Positions 6,598 to 6,781 of a stretch of DNA of 6,781 bases are shown here, piece by piece; the first letter of the stretch is position 1, and each line of letters opens with the position of its first letter. Origin of the DNA: Candidatus Sordicultor aquaticus (lineage in GTDB: Bacteria; Atribacterota; Atribacteria; Atribacterales; Caldatribacteriaceae). A model generated the notes under the pieces. It was not told the origin of the DNA. It saw only the letters and a program-made list of their open reading frames with translations, and did not search any database. The translations under genes were made by a program, and so were the position numbers. The stretch is taken from the NCBI GenBank assembly GCA_018056825.1, contig JAGPEW010000038.1, forward strand, positions 1-6,781, given 5' to 3'.

Positions 6598-6781
6598 ATG
6601 ACTTTACTAGAGATAAAAGAGATATTGCAAGCTGAGGTGTTAGCGGGAGAAGAGTTTTTAGATCGAGAGCCATCTTCTGCTTGTGGTAGTGATCTTTTAA
6701 GCGATGTTTTGGCCTTCACTAAAGAAAATTCTGTGCTCCTTACTGGTCTAACTAATTCTCAGGTAATTCGTACTGCAGAAA
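6598..6781 (+). CDS. DRTGG-like domain protein, N-terminal part (cut by window end)
   Basis: Sixty-one codons of an open frame run off the window. The start MTLLEIKEILQAEVL, then LDRE, SACGSDLLSDVLAF and LLTGLTNSQVIRTAE, match what I recall of small stand-alone DRTGG-domain proteins (about 110-120 residues) of Clostridia and related anaerobes. The fold is shared with the insert of Pta and with CBS-domain regulators. Those proteins are often encoded near [FeFe]-hydrogenase subunits, PHP-domain proteins and anti-sigma-like ATPases, and a regulatory nucleotide-binding role is presumed but not proven. The ATG is 11 nt after the SPOR-gene stop, preceded by a weak GGGAA site, which suggests co-transcription. 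No stop or frameshift is seen in the visible part. The name rests on remembered family sequence, and the C-terminal half is not visible. Confidence 0.75.
   Translation, partial: MTLLEIKEILQAEVLAGEEFLDREPSSACGSDLLSDVLAFTKENSVLLTGLTNSQVIRTAE

Noticed and set aside
1..6781. Search for CRISPR repeats, tRNA or rRNA genes, transposase genes and insertion-sequence ends
   Set aside because: No regularly spaced repeats, tRNA T-arm signatures, mobile-element genes or flanking terminal repeats were seen; nearly all of the window is coding.

Overview
The window is an A+T-rich, fully forward-strand stretch of bacterial chromosome. It carries one compact gene cluster: trigger factor (tig, 160-1464), the ClpP peptidase (1461-2087), the ClpX unfoldase (2094-3347), valyl-tRNA synthetase (valS, 3360-5993), a single-pass membrane protein with a C-terminal SPOR domain (5993-6586), and the N-terminal 61 codons of a DRTGG-like domain protein cut off by the window end (6598-6781). 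The low-GC codon use, the strong AGGAG-type ribosome binding sites, the tig-clpP-clpX order and the DRTGG-like protein suggest a Clostridia-like Bacillota or a related anaerobic or thermophilic lineage such as Atribacterota. This is inferred from gene content only; no rRNA or phylogeny is available here.

Layout: positions 1-159 are the only intergenic stretch of any size. They hold a good sigma-A-type promoter (23-50), a perfect 10-bp inverted repeat (69-78 / 90-99) followed by a T-rich run, and the tig ribosome binding site. After that the genes are packed. tig and clpP overlap by 4 nt (ATGA), clpP-clpX are 6 nt apart, clpX-valS are 12 nt apart, valS and the SPOR gene overlap by 1 nt (TGATG), and 11 nt separate the SPOR gene from the DRTGG-like gene. 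I see no terminator or leader structure between them, so all six are probably transcribed together from upstream of tig.

Functional logic: the first three genes form a protein quality-control module. Trigger factor meets nascent chains at the ribosome exit tunnel, and ClpX unfolds substrates and feeds them into ClpP. ValRS adds translation itself. The SPOR protein probably acts at the cell envelope or division septum, and the DRTGG-like protein probably has a regulatory, nucleotide-sensing role.

The core enzymes look intact, with catalytic triad, Walker motifs, HIGH/KMSKS and zinc cysteines all present. The main departures from textbook are a shortened, pocket-less PPIase domain in trigger factor, valS sitting where lon is often found and lacking a T-box leader, and the palindromic element in the tig leader. 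I did not find a convincing new defence, mobile or RNA system in this window.
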